A stretch of 64,000 bases of DNA, taken from the NCBI GenBank assembly GCA_014526335.1, contig JACTAT010000051.1, positions 2,518,411 through 2,582,410 of the forward strand, read 5' to 3'. Every line of letters begins with the position of its first letter. Position 1 is the first letter of the stretch. Source of the DNA: Chrysaora quinquecirrha. Its lineage: Eukaryota > Cnidaria > Scyphozoa > Semaeostomeae > Pelagiidae. Under the pieces are notes generated by a model. That model was given only the letters and a program-made list of their open reading frames with translations, did not search any database and was not told the DNA's origin. The position numbers were made by a program, and so were the translations under genes. Shown here piece by piece: positions 44,905 through 52,935 of this stretch.

Positions 44905-46579
44905 GTCAATTAATCAATCAATCAATCAATCAATGAACCGACTTATCAATCAATCAAACAACCAATCAATAGTCAATCAATCAATCAATCAGTCAATTAA
45001 TCAATCAACTAATCATTAATGAAATCAATTAATTATTCAATCAATATTGCTTGATTGCTTTATTTATCTATAAATGATGGCATAGTAAAGACAGGGTCAG
45101 CTCAGTCCTCTTTACCCCTTTTACTGGTTGAAAAACAAAATGAACAAGTTTATTTACTGAAATCAAACCCTAATCACACAATACAATCATGTAATCTGCA
45201 GGAAACTAATAGTTAAAGAAAATTCATAAGTAACCTCAAAGAATGGACGCATTTCATGCGAATCTTTTGTATAATTTTTTGCCTTTGCCATGGTCATGAT
45301 TTCATCAGCTATGTGCATATACTGTGAAGCTCTCACAGCCTTTATAGCGTACATCTTCAGCTTTAAAGATGCGTTTGAAAGTTGCGCACTGTAATCCAAA
45401 CCAGAGAAGTCCTGACGAAGAAAGGAACACAACTGAGCGAAGAGTTTCTAATATGACTGTAGCCACTTTTTAAATTACTAGTAATCGAGTGGGGGAAGCT
45501 TCGAATCAGGACTCAATTGCTATAGAAATTCAGACATCAGGGACCTTTGGGCTCATCTACACCCTTAAAACAAGGAGCATTTCGGAGGACCCATCCTCTT
45601 AACTAAATGAGATACGAAAGATACGAAATGAGATATCAATGGAGATAATAGACTGGCTACACCAGTCCCTCCCCTTCTCTGCAGTTGCTGCTGTTGTTGT
45701 GAAGGGCCACTAGAGGCCTATCAGTTCTAAGGAGCATAACAGGGACTATAGAGTGTAGTGAGTCTATGGAGATAATACAGTTACTTCAGAGGTGGTTTGG
45801 CTAGCTGGTCAAGCCGTTCAGCTGAAGACAAATCTCAACGAACAATCAAAAATACAGTAGCCTACTTACAAAAGAATTAAATCGAAAAACTCTTGGATCC
45901 TGGCACGAACAGAAATCTGCCTCAGTTAGAAAACTTCTCTTTCCAGGTTTTTGAAGACAAGTTCGATTGATAAAACCTGCAAAACGAAGCAATAATAAAG
46001 TTTTCAGCAGTATTTAAAGGTTTTCAGTAGATTTCAAAGATTGTTCTTGTTGCGTCAGTCAATATGTTGTGACGCGACGCTACACAACGATTTCTAAAAA
46101 ATTCAAACCCAACCCTAACCCAAAGAGGCCTAACCCTAACCCTAACCTAAAGAACCCTAACCCTAACCCTAACCCAAAGAACCCTAACCTTAACCATAAC
46201 CCAAAGAACCCTAACCTTAACCCAACTCATTGATGAGTTGGAGAGCTGTGGCCGCCACAGCCACTGAATGGAATCATTTACATAATTTATGCTAATTATT
46301 CCAAGCCAAAAATTGACAAATTTTGTCAACCGGTCCCAAGGGTATCTGTTGCGGGCTGAGCTAACAACAACAACAACAGATATCCTTGGGAACGAAGTTG
46401 AGTATGAACGTCAGAAACAGATCGAAACAATAGACTAAGGCGGAATTTATACCCAGATGCAGCAATACATCAATAATACATTAATGATATGAAATAGAAG
46501 CAGATACTTAAATAGCTAAAAACTCACCGAAAGACCAGCAAAGAAATAGCAACACGACATAACACCAAACGTGTTTCAT
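34600..46579 (-). CDS. Class B/adhesion-like seven-transmembrane receptor
   Basis: Plasma-membrane GPCR of about 532 residues in 16 exons: 46579-46528, 45976-45870, 45411-45235, 44051-43992, 43109-43066, 42391-42304, 40723-40565, 40456-40302, 39494-39380, 38118-37966, 37653-37587, 36746-36686, 36544-36453, 35571-35454, 35294-35254, 34708-34600. It has a signal peptide ([18 protein letters not shown]) and an ectodomain of about 250 residues with several N-glycosylation sites. TM1 is [22 protein letters not shown]2 [22 protein letters not shown]3 [21 protein letters not shown]4 [16 protein letters not shown]5 [10 protein letters not shown]6 [17 protein letters not shown] and TM7 [17 protein letters not shown]. 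The TM3, TM6 and TM7 motifs are typical of adhesion/secretin receptors. No GAIN/GPS Cys-Trp motif is seen. One phase break (1 nt) occurs between the TM3 and TM4 exons, beside a GGGG run. Confidence 0.85.
34978..35240. repeat. (AATC)n-type microsatellite
   Basis: Imperfect tandem ATCA/AAGCAATC units in the last intron of the 7TM gene, running up to just before the exon at 35254. Confidence 0.85.
35632..35905. mobile_element. MITE family A copy
   Basis: It begins AAGACCCTGATCAAACATTG and ends TTTGATCGCTTGGACAGGGC, with AACGTGGCCAAACAGTAAAAC inside in the usual order. Confidence 0.75.
36085..36350. mobile_element. MITE family A copy, decayed
   Basis: It has GGGAACGTTCCAAACATTGC, GCGACGTGGTCAAACGGATA and the right end GTTTGCTCGTTTAACTAGGG. 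An unrelated 45-bp stretch near 36262 interrupts the usual order. Confidence 0.6.
36830..37140. repeat. Degenerate CTAAC-rich repeat
   Basis: Many ACACTAACCCT-like words, for example AACACAACACTAACCCTGA and AACACTAACCCTGATGCTAA. A similar stretch follows the SINE at 37310-37420, and another lies at 63605-63790. It may be decayed telomere-like or minisatellite DNA. Confidence 0.55.
37147..37310 (-). repeat. tRNA-derived SINE S1 copy
   Basis: Reading the minus strand, the head TGGCGTCGTGGTGTAATCCA (A box region), the B box GGGTTCGAGCCC, the body and the tail AGCGACTGGCGCTAAAACAC are all present. This is a near-complete copy and defines the family. Confidence 0.85.
38150..38970. repeat. 11-bp minisatellite AAACATTCAGC
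   Basis: Some 70 or more imperfect units of AAACATTCAGC, with variants CAATA, TTAGT and CAACA, over about 820 bp in the TM2-TM3 intron. The array ends directly against a family A right end (AATGTTTGGCAAGCAATGTTTG at about 39000-39021). Confidence 0.95.
39001..39320. mobile_element. Family A remnants next to the minisatellite
   Basis: GGCAAGCAATGTTTGATC at 39009-39026 and CAACAATGCTTGATCCAACATG at 39281-39302 are family A end words. Between them lies unrelated sequence. Confidence 0.5.
39613..39970 (+). repeat. Tandem duplication of about 190 bp
   Basis: Words such as TTTTCTTCCAG, CTTCACCACACACC, TCTTCCATCAACTTC, CAATTCTTGTTTTGTAATC and TTTTCAACCATTCTCCA recur in order about 120-190 bp downstream (TTCTTCCAGGGC, TTCACTACACACCC, TTCTTGTATTGTAATCC, TTCAAACATTCTCCA). 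Confidence 0.6.
40730..42300. other. Intron of the 7TM gene with two small elements
   Basis: Besides the fold-back element 41664-42006 and a family F relic (about 41330-41430), there is a palindrome at about 41516-41546 (TTTATATCATAAC, TGCA, then the reverse complement). No exon is needed, because the flanking exons join in phase 0. Confidence 0.5.
41664..42006. mobile_element. Fold-back MITE family D copy
   Basis: AAGCCTGGTCCTCATATATC at the left and GGCATGAGAACCAGGCTT at the right are inverted. The interior is made of CATCGGCGA/TCGCCGATG words in both orientations, so nearly the whole element can fold on itself. A second copy lies at 53983-54312. Confidence 0.8.
43200..43850. repeat. (ATCC)n microsatellite
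   Basis: Long, mostly perfect ATCC tandem repeat, about 650 bp, in an intron of the 7TM gene. It yields meaningless open frames on both strands (Ile-His-Pro-Ser and Trp-Met-Asp-Gly repeats). Confidence 0.97.
44262..44821. mobile_element. TA-flanked element family C, second copy
   Basis: CAGTTGACATCCGCTATCTC at the left and GAGATAGCGGATGTCAACTG at the right are perfect inverted repeats. TA flanks both sides (44260-44261, 44822-44823). Subterminal CGCTATCTCGAA words recur. At 560 bp it is shorter than the copy at 27153-28070. Confidence 0.85.
44863..45055. repeat. (AATC)n microsatellite
   Basis: ATCA tandem repeats with a few interruptions, in an intron of the 7TM gene. Confidence 0.95.
46108..46225. 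repeat. Interstitial telomere-like CCCTAA repeats
   Basis: Blocks of two to three CCCTAA units are separated by CCCAAAGAA, making a higher-order unit of about 20-30 bp (ACCCTAACCCTAACCC then AAAGAACC). It lies in the first intron of the 7TM gene. TTAGGG is the usual animal telomere unit; this is internal DNA, possibly from break repair or a telomere-like minisatellite. Confidence 0.85.
46407..46460 (+). repeat. Interspersed repeat R1, short copy
   Basis: GTCAGAAACAGATCGAAACAATAGACT and GGCGGAATTTATACCCAGAT match 1546-1664. Confidence 0.6.
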
Positions 46580-47592
46580 ATCTGCGACATCTGAAGATGA
46601 CCCTGAATGAACATAGAAGTGGTACATTACTTACAAGGCAGCTTTAAATACCCATAATTCTAGACAGATGTTTCCGAAATACGCATGCTCTGATCGGAAA
46701 ATCGGATCGCAAGAAGTTGCAAGCGAGAAAAATAGCCCTGAATGAAATTCCACCTGTAGATACAAGTGGTATACAAAATCAATCCTATCTCCCACAGAGG
46801 AGATTTTTATCTCCAAGCGTAAATTTTTATGTTCTACCACATTATCACAAATAACGAATCTATACGCACTACTGTGGTGGTTTTTCTCCTTTATATATTA
46901 GTGTTTGCTAACACAGCGAAAACCACACATATTTTTAAAGAATAACCGAATAACCCCCTAACGAACTGGACCCCCCTGTCGGGCCTCAATGGGAGTACCT
47001 CATCGGGGGGAGACTTAGACTACTGGAAAACTAATCAAGCAATTTTTCCAATACACTTTGTCCAACGTTTTTCTCGCACTAAGTAAGCAATAAGCATGGC
47101 ATTTTAATGATATTCAAAAATGCTATTAACATGTTTACCTCTGGTTTTGTTCAGGCACCTTGAATAGACATTTTAGCGAAGAAACCATACTCTTTGTGCC
47201 ATGATGATAATTCTAAAAATTGTTTAGAAAATATTATTCTAATTTCAACAGGTAAAAAAGTTGTTTTTAAGACTGTCTGAAATTGATCATTTTTGTAATT
47301 CTTGCAAACAGTTCTGGTTGCCACTTGCCAGCACTAATTTAAGTTTTCGGTTTAGCAACAAACGCGGACTAGATAATACAGGACTATAGTGATTGCAAGA
47401 AATCAAATTATTTTAACTAATCCAAGACTAAACCAATCTACTGTAATCCTCTTAAAACTTATAACACTAACCGTCCCATGTTAAACTCATTCAAATCAGT
47501 TGTTTAAACTTAGGTGCAATTTCTATTAACGAGGCTACAAGTTACTCTTCTTGTAGAGGAGGCTACAAAAGCTGATTTGGAATTCTTCGAAA
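46580..47592. promoter_or_regulatory. Divergent intergenic region
   Basis: About 1 kb separates the ATG of the 7TM gene (minus) from that of the saposin-like gene (plus), so both promoters should lie here. No TATA box or other motif can be assigned with confidence. Confidence 0.35.
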
Positions 47593-48499
47593 ATGGCTGC
47601 TAAAGCATGGCCTTTCAAGATGCTTTTGTTGTGTTTTTTGATGAGTTATATCAGAGGACAAATGGTGCCCCCAGGAAAACAGAAGTTTTATGCATCAACA
47701 GAAGATATTCCATTCATAAAATGTGAAGTTTGTCAAAAAGCTGTCAAGCATATTAGTAAACAAGTTAATAAACTTAGGGAAAGCTCTGGGAATAAAAAAG
47801 TATGAAGCATAACAAGTTTAATCTTATTCTTACTTTATTGAGAGGTTATGAATTGTGAAGGTCATTGGATCTTTAGTAAAAGACGTTTTCATTATCCCTT
47901 TTCATTTTTCAACAGCCTGCTTAAATCGGAGCGAAGCCACTCTTAAAGAACTTTTTTAGGGGGTTAGCTGGGTTGGGTGGGCTGCTCTCTATTTTAGGAC
48001 ATCAAGGATTTGAATCAATTCAAGCTCCCTTTGGGAAATTAAAAGATTGGTCCCTAATTATGAAAACTTCCAAGTTCCAATTATGGAGTTTTGCCAACAG
48101 AAAAAAATAAGTGGAATTTAGTTTTGTTCTTTGTTGGGGACATTGAAACAAGGATGACCCTAACCCTACATAATCCAACCAATAACCTTATAACCCTTAA
48201 CCTGACAATAACCCTCTTAATACCTTCAGATCTAATCCTTTAACTATCAACACCTTAAACAAGATTCCCCAAGAGGACCCTATCTGCTTTTAGCAGCCTA
48301 TGTCTAGTACAAACACTCTTCAGAGTTAATTATAACCATCTTCATTATAAATTTGCATTTTGAATATTTTTTCAAGGTTGATGAAGATGATATTTTGAGT
48401 GTTGTTGAAAATTCCTGCAATCCCGAGCATACTAGAGGTGACTGGATATCAAAATATGACATCATAGAATCATCTGGAGAATTAAGGATATTTGAGCAA

Positions 48500-48507
48500 G
48501 ATCTTTC
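48500..48507. repeat. Target site duplication, left copy (GATCTTTC)
   Basis: GATCTTTC directly abuts the left TIR and is repeated at 50995-51002 directly after the right TIR. Removing one copy with the element restores the host reading frame. An 8-bp duplication is typical of hAT, P-like and Zisupton/KDZ-type transposons. Confidence 0.95.
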
Positions 48508-48581
48508 TAGCCTGCGCGCAGCCTGAAACGCTTCTTCAAGGAAGTGTACAGTCTGCGCATTAAAGTCAAAAAGCTTGTTCC
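48508..48581 (+). repeat. Left 74-bp terminal inverted repeat
   Basis: It starts TAGCCTGCGCGCAGCCTGAA and ends AAGCTTGTTCC. It is identical, as far as I can align by eye, to the reverse complement of 50921-50994. Confidence 0.95.
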
Positions 48582-48780
48582 AGCCTCCATTTCAGGTAGA
48601 ATTTTCAAATTTGCCATTGTTAGACAATTGTTTAACAACCAATAAAATTCACCTCACAACTTTTCGTGAGGTAGCTCGATCATTAATTGGCTTCAAATAC
48701 AAAGGCTTTGTTTTTATTTTGCACGTTCTCAGCGAATTCACCGCGCGGACTTTATTTAGCAAATGTTTAAGATTCCCAAG

Positions 48781-50120
48781 ATGGCGAATGTGCCCACTAC
48801 AGCTACGAGGGATCTTGTTTGGAACGAAGAGAAGTTTATAGAAGGCTTAGCTTAGACTTCGTTAAAATGTTAGATGGAGTTGAAAATATACAAAGATCAA
48901 CTGAAGGATCTGAAGTAGTTTTTCCAAGGGAAGAACCTGTATTTCAGTGCACCGACTGGGTATGGAAAGTCTCTCAAATTTTCCAGGCCATCCCTTCCCT
49001 TTTGTCACTGATTACCTTATGGAGCAGCTTTCATTACAGAGTTGTATACTTGTTGTGTCACCGTTGCAATCCTTAATGCTTGACCAAGTGTCCAAACTGA
49101 AGGAGATTGGAATCAATGCAGCAGCTATCTATGCAGATCAGTCGGAAGAGGTCTTGCTCTTGGAGACATCGAAGATGGAGATGGAGCATACAACATCATC
49201 TTCACTTCCCCAGAATCAATTTTGGCCACTAGCAGATGGGGGAAATTTCTTTCATCAGAGAAATTGGTCAACAACTGTGTTTGTGTTGCACTTGCAAGGC
49301 TCATTGTATTGAACAATGGTAAGGACTATTTTACTTCTCAGTAAATTGACAAAGATTTCAGTTTTGTTTTTTTAACAATCCTACTTCTGAAACAGCTGTG
49401 TTAACAGTAAGTCTTTTTATTTTTCAGGGGTCTTGGCTTATCACAGAAGCCTGCCTTCAGAAAATGGTATGGTCAGATGGATGAAATCAATCATTTCTGG
49501 ATTCATCATTGAAGATTGCTGTATTCACTGCAATGGCTTCAAGCGCAACAAAGGCAGCTATATTTTCAGTGCTCAATTTGGCCCATGTATCAACACATGT
49601 CATCAAGAAGAGCCCATTCAAGAACAGTCTGTTGTTTCATTTCAAGTATGTTGGCAATGACACAAAGTTTGAAGCAATGTTTTCTGAATTAGCAACTAAG
49701 GGAAAGGAGACAGAACGAACAATAATTTTCTGTCAAACATGCAATCAGTTTGCCCTTATCTGGAAGACATTCCGGCTGAAGCTAGATAAAAAATTGTTTG
49801 CAGGTGGCTGTGAAGATCCCCGTTGTCACCTGGTGGAAATATTTCATTCTGGTATGCCATCCTTTGTTAAAGAACATGTTCTCAAGGAAATAGGTAGCAG
49901 TGATAGTTCCCTACGTGTGTTGCTTGCCACAGTTGCATTTGGAATAGGAGTGGATTGCAAGCAAGCGTACAGGATCATAAATTTTGGTCCTTCAAAAATG
50001 TTGAATCATACCTTCAAGAATGTGGCCCAGCAGGTCGTGATGGTAAAACTAGTTGCTGCTACCTCTTGTACAATGGGTTTCTTACAAGCCTTACAGAGGT
50101 CCTCAGATCTGATCTAGAAC
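48781..50120 (+). pseudogene. RecQ-like DNA helicase, frameshifted
   Basis: Remnant of an ATP-dependent 3'-5' SF2 helicase. It starts MANVPTTATRDLVWNEEKF at 48781. Motif I (Walker A) is SAPTGYGKS near 48955. ILVVSPLQSLMLDQVSKL gives motif Ia. FTSPESIL marks a later RecQ-type motif. An intron with GT-AG ends lies at about 49319-49427. The C-terminal lobe has [44 protein letters not shown], and [11 protein letters not shown] with Pro in place of the Arg of GRAGRDG. At least four frameshifts or stops break it, including a TAG near 48850 and a shift near 50000. The intron argues against a retrocopy. Confidence in the family is high; activity is excluded in this copy. Confidence 0.88.
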
Positions 50121-50474
50121 CCAAATTGTATAATTTCTCTGTTTTAATAAGTCAGAGCCTTATCACAATTAATCTGTGGAATTGAAAGCATTCCTCATTG
50201 TCAATCTATGTATGCTAAAAATGTCTATTTTCTTTATGACTATAATTCATTATTCAATATTATTTCCATTTGAATTTTGTGATTGTTTTACTGAATTAAT
50301 CTTACTTGGCAAATTTGCTAATGATAGGCAGTAAAAAGTATAAAATGGGATGAAAGTTTCATCATATCAGTCTCACATCAAGACAATTCTACTGTATATT
50401 GAATGAAAAATCAAAACAAATCAAAAGCAAAAATCAAAAGCTAATCATCATTCACAGAAGGGAAATTTTGAATA

Positions 50475-50829
50475 CTATTGAGCACCAGGCAAAAAGGCAG
50501 ACAGTAATGACACCAACATTTTTAGGAATGAAGACAAGTAAATACTAAAGAACCCCTCGGTCCTGGCTGCTCGACGATGTTGAGTTGAACAAAGAGGAGC
50601 ATCGATGAAGGACACGGCAGACGGCCTAAGAACGTCAGACTTCGAGGTGGATGCACAGCTTCCCTGAAATATTTCCATCAATCAGATCAAAATATGATTT
50701 TTCCGTAAGTGATAATTTTCAAACAAAACACAGCATATTTTCTCTCCAAAATTGCAAACTCAATGTGCAAGTCAAATCTTTTAGATGGAAGACTGAGCGG
50801 CCGGAGTACAGCAAGTAAGAATCCGCCAT
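50475..50829 (-). pseudogene. Remnant second gene of the transposon
   Basis: It starts with an ATG at 50827-50829 just inside the right TIR, reading MADSYLLYSGRSVFHLKDL. A further exon follows an acceptor (ATATTTCAG) at 50663, reading SCASTSKSDVLRPSAVSF, then a Ser/Leu-rich end to a stop at 50475. Exon 1 has no clear donor and the two parts may not belong together. It converges on the helicase. I do not recognise a domain; it could be the two ends of a deleted transposase gene. Confidence 0.4.
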
Positions 50830-50920
50830 TGTCAACATGTTTGAGCTACTGGGCGTTGTGAGAGATTCGCCCGCGCGCGGTTTCAAGTTGGGAAAGAGGC
50901 TGCAATTTTTGCTGACTCAG

Positions 50921-50994
50921 GGAACAAGCTTTTTGACTTTAATGCGCAGACTGTACACTTCCTTGAAGAAGCGTTTCAGGCTGCGCGCAGGCTA
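50921..50994 (-). repeat. Right 74-bp terminal inverted repeat
   Basis: It starts GGAACAAGCTTTTTGACTTT and ends GCGCGCAGGCTA; reverse complement of 48508-48581. Confidence 0.95.
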
Positions 50995-51002
50995 GATCTT
51001 TC
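50995..51002. repeat. Target site duplication, right copy (GATCTTTC)
   Basis: Matches 48500-48507; the host exon continues AAGCAAGTGTAGACAGGAGT. Confidence 0.95.
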
Positions 51003-51861
51003 AAGCAAGTGTAGACAGGAGTGTAAGACAATCGCAAAGGCATGTGAAGAAAGTATAGGTGACGTAGATACTGATTTAGGAGAGCTTTTATGGAAGGATT
51101 CAATGACCTTGTCAAAACTGATAAACAAAGTTTGCTTTGAAATGACCAGTGCTTGTTCTAAAAAACCACCAAAGTATGTCAAAGGGAAGAGGAAAGATGA
51201 AGTTTTCATGCCGATGAGTGAAGATGAAAAGAAGGCTTATGATATGATGAAACAGATGAAGTAAGATTTGTATGTTAAAGATTTATTTCTTGTTTTCAAA
51301 ACTATGTCAGCTATAATTGTTAATTATTTCATCTGTAAGGACATGCTTTCTTTAAAAGCCCCAGAGTGCTATTTTTTGGTGGGGTGTTTTTTGGGGTTCA
51401 TGTATTCTAGGGAGCAGAGGGACATTTATTAGAAGGGGCACTAAAACATAGGGGCATTTATTATTGTTCAAATTTTAGGGGATTTTTGTGTGAGGGGAAT
51501 CCTTCTTCGAAGAAAGCTTCCTGCAAACAATGACGAGACATGCTTAGAATTCTAAAGTTTTTTGAACCAATTAAACATGATATAACACAACTGCAAACTC
51601 ACCATTCTTGTTCTTTGTAGATCAATACCAGGGATGCCAGGAATGGAAATGTATTCCAAAGAAGATATTGCCAACATGCAACAGCAAATGCCACCAGAAT
51701 CTGAAAATACCAAAACTGTGCCATCTGCAGAGGAGCAGATACCTGAAATACCTCTTTCTACAAATCTTGGATTTTTTGACACCATCAAAGTTTCTGTGCA
51801 AGGACTTGTCGATAGGGTGAAAAGTCTTTTTGGCTACGGAAAAAGAAAGTTAGAACTATAA

Positions 51862-52935
51862 TTGAATTTATTTGATATAATAATATTGGCAATTCTGGGC
51901 AGAAAGGTATGTGATGGTCTTGGCAGTTATCTAGCATGTTTGGTACTCACAAGATGCATTTCAGTCTTGAAAAAGTTGTATGAGATTTCTGTCAAAACAA
52001 AAGGATTTCTAAGGGATTAAACAGTAGGATTTCTAGTAAAGGTGGATGAGATTTCTAAGGAGTGATTTGCCTCACGGGTATATACGCTAGAATGAAAACA
52101 TAAATTTGTGTTTTTGGAAGATATTATCAATTATGAAAACTTACTTTAGTTTTTGTTGTTGTTTCGTATTGTTTCTGTTGCTTGATTGTGTTTCTTTTAA
52201 AACAAACCAACAGTTGGGAACAGAGAAGAAAATTTTAAAATCATAAATTTCAAACATAACCCAAGATACTACATTTTACAAATACTGAGTCAATTTTAGA
52301 TAACTCTGTAGAAAATTGTGGTGTGTATAGAATGATTGAAAATGCATTATCTAAAGATGTATTCTTCATGACCAAGAAAGATTTTTCATTTTGTGATCTT
52401 ATTTTAATTTAAGGATTGAAATAAAGATGCATTGAACACAATTTGATTCGGTATTGGTCCAAAACAACACATCTCAAGCATATGCGAAATTTTGTTCAAT
52501 TTAAACAAAACATTTCGTTACAAAACATAACAAAACACAAAATAAATTCTATATCTACAATATTTGAACGTCTATATATCTAAATGTATGTATTTTCCAG
52601 ATAGCTTTTTGGAAGTTTTGTGGACAACATTAATGTATATGAAAATTGATGTATAAAAAAATTCAAAATGCTAAAAAGTTCGTGAAAAAGTTCAGCTTTT
52701 TTCTTTGGACTGTCACAACTTGCCTGAAGTAAGGGGACGCATAGACAGAATGAATATGCGAGAAAGTTGAAAGATTCCCGTTATTTCAAGGTGTGTCCAT
52801 GTACACAATAGAAATCCCAGCAAAGGGCGTACGAGATTCCAACAACTGAACTGCCCCTCGGACGTGACAACTATTATACGGAGCAAATTCATTATTTTAA
52901 ACAATCAAGTATGTTTATGTTATCGTATGTTTATA
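51862..52935. other. Convergent spacer between the saposin-like and HECT genes
   Basis: About 1.07 kb with no coding exon. It contains a repeat R2-like stretch (about 51985-52075) and a possible polyadenylation signal at 52420. Confidence 0.5.
52420..52425 (+). terminator. Possible polyadenylation signal AATAAA
   Basis: AATAAA lies about 560 bp after the saposin-like stop codon, followed by a T/G-rich stretch. It is the plausible 3' end signal, but AT-rich DNA makes chance matches common. Confidence 0.3.

Larger units (their letters stand above)
48508..50994. mobile_element. DNA transposon carrying RecQ-like helicase and a convergent second gene
   Basis: 2,487 bp bounded by 74-bp perfect TIRs and an 8-bp TSD. 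The plus strand carries a decayed RecQ-like helicase with an intron (48781-50120). The minus strand, starting near the right TIR, carries remnants of a second gene (50829-50475). No recognised transposase remains, so this copy is presumably non-autonomous. Identical TIRs with a decayed interior suggest the element was mobilised recently as a carrier of an already broken gene, or that it derives from an autonomous family with a helicase gene. The superfamily cannot be fixed from TSD length and TIR start alone. Confidence 0.9.
47593..51861 (+). pseudogene. Saposin B-like secreted protein gene, split by a transposon
   Basis: Three exons: 47593-47799, 48377-51260 (carrying the transposon 48508-50994 plus one TSD copy) and 51621-51861. 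With the element and one TSD copy set aside, the phases match and the gene would give about 278 residues. It has a signal peptide (FKMLLLCFLMSYIRGQ), then KCEVCQKAVKHISKQVNKL, NSCNPEHTRGDW, CRQECKTIAKACEE and KLINKVCFEMTSAC; this Cys pattern fits a saposin B-type fold. The C-terminal region has SIPGMPGMEMYSKEDIANM and ends GYGKRKLEL. I do not know a precise homologue. In the assembled haplotype the frame stops at 48524-48526, after about 118 residues. Intact coding on both sides suggests a very recent insertion, so a functional allele may still exist. Confidence 0.8.

Noticed and set aside
34978..45055. CRISPR array among the tandem repeats
   Set aside because: Units are short, contiguous and lack unique spacers; they are micro- and minisatellites in eukaryotic introns.
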